From assembly GCA_947172415.1 (NCBI GenBank), contig OX359192.1, positions 4,652,501-4,716,500 of the forward strand: a stretch of DNA of 64,000 nt, in the 5' to 3' direction. The notes below the pieces were generated by a model that had not been told where the DNA came from, searched no databases, and worked only from the letters and a program-made list of their open reading frames with translations. Every line of letters starts with the position of its first letter. The first letter of the stretch is position 1. Shown in pieces: positions 61,195 through 64,000 of the stretch. Origin of the DNA: Chondrosia reniformis. Its lineage: Eukaryota > Porifera > Demospongiae > Chondrillida > Chondrillidae. Made by a program: the position numbers and the translations under genes.

Positions 61195-62479
61195 AGCCTA
61201 ATCTTATATTTTCCAAGACCTTCCTTACACATTTTTAAAGCAGTTACCCAATTAAAGTTATTAGGTTCTCTAAAGTTTGGTCCTTTCTTAAGAAGTGTTC
61301 TAAGTTTTGGGTTACTAACCATACGTAGGTCACCTGTTAAAACATGGCCTAGGGCTTGTAAATGAAGGGGGACTTGTGACACTCACATGGTTCTGGTTTT
61401 CTAAAGACATCTGACTTAGAGGCTTGTGAAAAGTTAAAGATTTGAGGTCCTATTGGTTGGGTATACTTATATACTACACATGGGGGCTCTTTGTTTTGTA
61501 TAAAGGGTGGGACAGTTTCTAACACTAACCTTTGGTTTAAGATACCTGAGAGGCCTATTTTTTCTACACCTTTATTATGAAACACGATTTTAAGAAACCC
61601 TTCTGGACTTGTCGTTTTCGTTGGGTGTTTGGGAAGGCTGGCTGAAGCGCGTACTTTAATAACGTCTTTAATCATTAGCATAAGTCTAAGTGAAAAAGGT
61701 GTTTCTGGGGTATCGATGAGACATTGTACCGAGTTTAACAAACGATGAAGGTGTCGAGCTTGTAATGCAAAAGTATCGCATTTAAGTTTGGCTAGAAAGC
61801 CCACGTTCTTGTAAAGTGGTAGTCGTTCTTTGAGCCATTCAGGGTCGAAGGTAGCATTATTACTACTGCATGTCGATTTTAGATTGGAGTGCCGATGCCG
61901 TCTTTTATGAGATAAGCGATTAAAAAGGTTCCATACAATGATTTCTTTTATAAGTTTCGAAGTATTGCCAACGCCTTTAATGTTAAGTCCATATGGGTAA
62001 ATAAAGCAGAGTTCCTTGTACCAGAACGCTTCTCTCAGTAGTCTGAGACTAGTAGAATTAGGTGTCTCAGGTATCTGTTCTATGGGCATAATCAAGGCAT
62101 CATTAAAACTATGGTTATCAGAATTAAAGTGATTGTAAAGATACAGTGGCTTAAAACCTTTGGTACTAGTCCTATGGTTGTTCATTCTACTCCTAAGCAT
62201 CTGAGAGGTTTCTCCTACATACTGTACATCACATTGTTTACAAGTAATAAGATACACAACATTCCTACTCTGGCATCCTAGGGGACCACAAGGGCTACGG
62301 ACTTGATAGGTCCTGCCAGTAACTGAACTCTTAAAAGTAGGGCCAGTAACTAAAGAGGGACATGTTTTACACCACTTATTGCTACACTTCTTAACTAGTG
62401 AGGGGCTAGCTTGCCCACCAGTAGGCACCCCTCTACCTACAGATGGGGGAGAGTTAGCTAACTTTTCATCACCAGGCAC
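61195..62479 (-). CDS. N-terminal half of permuted Penelope protein: zinc-binding linker and GIY-YIG endonuclease
   Basis: The 376-codon frame 62479-61349 overlaps a second open frame continuing to about 61195, so one shift near 61370 splits a longer protein. Residues 32-40 form C-x4-C-x2-C (CSNKWCKTC), with further cysteines at 64 and 69. The GIY-YIG core follows: VVYLITC at about 74-80, YVGET at 87-91, arginine in LRSRM at about 96-98, then NNHRTS. Downstream are [18 protein letters not shown] (glutamate and aromatic features) and a long basic linker with HKRRHRHSN. The zinc cluster ahead of the nuclease is typical of permuted Penelope proteins. The start at 62479 is the first methionine, but the true start may lie upstream. 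Confidence 0.8.
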
Positions 62480-62580
62480 CCTACCTTTACCTAATGACGG
62501 GAGCTTGTTAACCCGGGCGACCTCCCAGCCGGTATCCTATCTCTATACTTTGTACTTGTCATGATTGGAAATGGGTCAAG

Positions 62581-62663
62581 GACTAGACAAGCTACATACA
62601 CATAGAACTGGTACTTACAAATAGTGCTTACAACTAGTACATACAACTAGTACATTAGACTAT
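62581..62663 (-). repeat. 13-bp satellite, minus orientation, with left half of J1
   Basis: Includes acttacaaatagtgcttac (matching other J1 left flanks) and ends agtacattagact (62651-62663), the left half of J1 interrupted by the hairpin element. Confidence 0.8.
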
Positions 62664-63415
62664 ACCTATCAGAGGGTACGGTAGTACTCTCTATGTAGGG
62701 AAGGTAATGGTTGTTTCGTTTTCCCCATACATTGGTATAGTAGCGAAATAGGCTGAAAATCGCTGAAACGAGACTATGTAGAGTTAAATATAGAACAGCC
62801 ATGCTATAAATAGGCCTTGAAGGCAAGCGACCGTGTATTGTTGGCAAATGAACGGACTTTAAAATCTGCCATTTACGTTTTCTTCTTCTTCATCTTCTTC
62901 ATCTTCTTTGCCTGCTCTAACCAAAAACCGAAATAAGCCTTCGGACTACTTCTCAAGCGAAACACTCTAAATTTTTCGAGCTGTCTTCTTTTGTAGAAGC
63001 GAGGGCAATAACGCTATTATTGAGTATGACAGTTTTCATGGCCCCAGAGTCAAAACCTCAATAAATTCACCATTTTAAAGACGTCATATTCAGTTGAAGA
63101 TTGCGAAACCAAAGTGGTTAAAAATACAACGATTTCCTAGCTTATGCTCCATAAAAAGTACAGAAACTAGAGAACAATAAAAATTTTCTACTAAAATAGT
63201 GAAGATATAGGGATGGCACACAAAGAACAGAAACAAGAAAGGGATGTTACACAGTGAAGCATTAGCTATGCATGAATCCTACAAGCAAGGGTGTTGTATG
63301 ATTCATGCATATATAGCTAATGCTTCACTGTGTAACATCGCTTTCTTGTTTCTGTGCTTGGTGTGGCAACCCTACATCTTCACTATTTTTGTAGAAAATT
63401 TTTATTGTTCTCTAG
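62664..63415 (-). mobile_element. Non-autonomous hairpin element, copy 2, inserted within J1
   Basis: Homologue of 7559-8297 in opposite orientation. The small hairpin is at 62673-62694, the unique part with the CTTCTTCTTC tract at about 62879-62914, and the long hairpin at 63169-63415 (arms about 110 bp). It splits junction J1: the left half ends at 62663 and the right half resumes at 63417. The two copies differ by roughly 15-20% outside the hairpin. No open frame is convincing. Confidence 0.75.
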
Positions 63416-63463
63416 TAAGTATATAGTACATTGACATAGTACATACATCTTGTATGTACTATA
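63416..63463 (+). repeat. Right half of J1 junction module, copy 4
   Basis: Reads tatatagtacattgacatag then tacatacatcttgtatg, matching J1 at 46370, 57960 and the complement of 14850. Confidence 0.8.
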
Positions 63464-64000
63464 TAGTTGTATGTACTAGTTTTAGTACTAGTTGTTTGTG
63501 CTAGTTGTATGTACTAGTTTTATTTACTAGATGTATGTAATAGTTCTATTTACATGTTGAATGTACTAGTTGTATGTACTAATTGTTTGTCCTTTTTTGC
63601 ATGTGCTAGTTGGAGGTTCTAGATTTATGGCCTAGTTGTATTTAGTAGTTGTGTGTACGAGGTATATGTACTAGTGATATGTACTAGTCATGTACTAGTG
63701 ATATGTACTATTCATGTACTAGTTGTATGTACTAGTTGTATGTAGCAGTTGTATGTACTAGTTGCATGGACTAGTTGTATGAACTAGGTGTATGTACTAG
63801 TTGAATATACTAGGTTTATGTCCTAGGTTTATGTGGTAGTTGTATGAACTAGTTGTATGAACTAGTTGTATATACACGTTGTATGTACTCATTCCTAGTT
63901 GTATGAACCCTTCGTATATACTCATTACTAGTTGTATGTACTAGTTGTTTGAATTAGTTGTATGTACTAGTACTAGCTATATTTACTAGATGTAGGTACT
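63464..64000 (+). repeat. 13-bp satellite array, plus orientation
   Basis: Continues off the right edge. It has a local short-period duplication at about 63670-63720 (actagtgatatgtact / catgtactag words). No gene is seen. Confidence 0.9.

Larger units (their letters stand above)
59646..62580 (-). mobile_element. Permuted Penelope-like element (Naiad-like: GIY-YIG before RT)
   Basis: About 2.9 kb on the minus strand: 5' end near 62580 against minus satellite, coding sequence from 62479 down to 60093, and a non-coding 3' end of about 440 bp down to 59646. The 3' end reappears as a solo copy at 31306-31544. The GIY-YIG domain precedes reverse transcriptase, the reverse of ordinary Penelope order and the defining trait of the Chlamys/Naiad clade of permuted Penelope elements. 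It is the best-preserved retroelement in the window, with apparently only two or three frameshifts. The opposite orientations of the satellite at its two sides (plus at 58112, minus at 62581) suggest it and the LINE lie at a former plus-to-minus turn. Confidence 0.85.

Overview
The window is eukaryotic, almost certainly from an invertebrate animal. It has introns with GT/AG borders, several classes of non-LTR and Penelope-like retroelements (PLEs), pogo- and CACTA-type DNA transposons, and no operons or ribosome binding sites. A sponge, cnidarian or similar aquatic invertebrate is my best guess, but nothing here fixes the species. I see no certain host gene, rRNA or tRNA.

Most of the window is one degenerate satellite with a 13-bp unit, ACTAGTACATACA (its complement reads TGTATGTACTAGT). 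The array changes direction several times. I call TAGTTGTATGTAC reading on the + strand 'plus' and TACATACAACTAG 'minus'. Order: plus 1-463; junction J2; minus to 14841; junction J1; plus 14901-31773; inverted J2; minus 31912-34705; transposon block 34706-43996; minus 43997-46352; J1; plus to 56578; Penelope palindrome; minus to 57933; J1; plus to 58112; retroelements 58113-62580; minus to 62663; a J1 split by an insertion; plus to the end.

About 340-32050 form one giant imperfect palindrome centred near J1 at 14.87 kb. The same satellite variants, the same restriction-like-endonuclease retrotransposon (2484-5412 and 27357-30290), the same pogo relic (13144-13428 and 18186-18478) and the same J2 module recur in mirror order. 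Later insertions are private to one arm: a hairpin element at 7559-8297 on the left, and on the right a CR1/L2-like LINE (8-bp target duplication), a GIY-YIG Penelope element (12-bp duplication), a pogo MITE with terminal inverted repeats, and a short tail of a permuted Penelope element.

The 34.7-44.0 kb block is the least repetitive part. It holds a 5'-truncated R4/NeSL-like retrotransposon, a 49-bp satellite (18 units), a hammerhead-ribozyme-like RNA on the minus strand (37916-37970), and a CACTA-like transposon with two divergent spliced genes: a roughly 918-residue transposase with an N-terminal zinc finger (minus) and a roughly 331-residue coiled-coil/basic protein (plus). I worked out both exon models by frame continuity.

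The right third holds a 3'-truncated and a near-complete copy (50844-55163) of the R4/NeSL-like element, a head-to-head Penelope palindrome, a LINE fragment, and a nearly intact Naiad-type Penelope element whose GIY-YIG domain lies before the reverse transcriptase. A second copy of the hairpin element sits inside J1. Nearly all coding regions except the CACTA genes carry frameshifts or stops, so this looks like heterochromatin in which retroelements and one satellite have evolved together.
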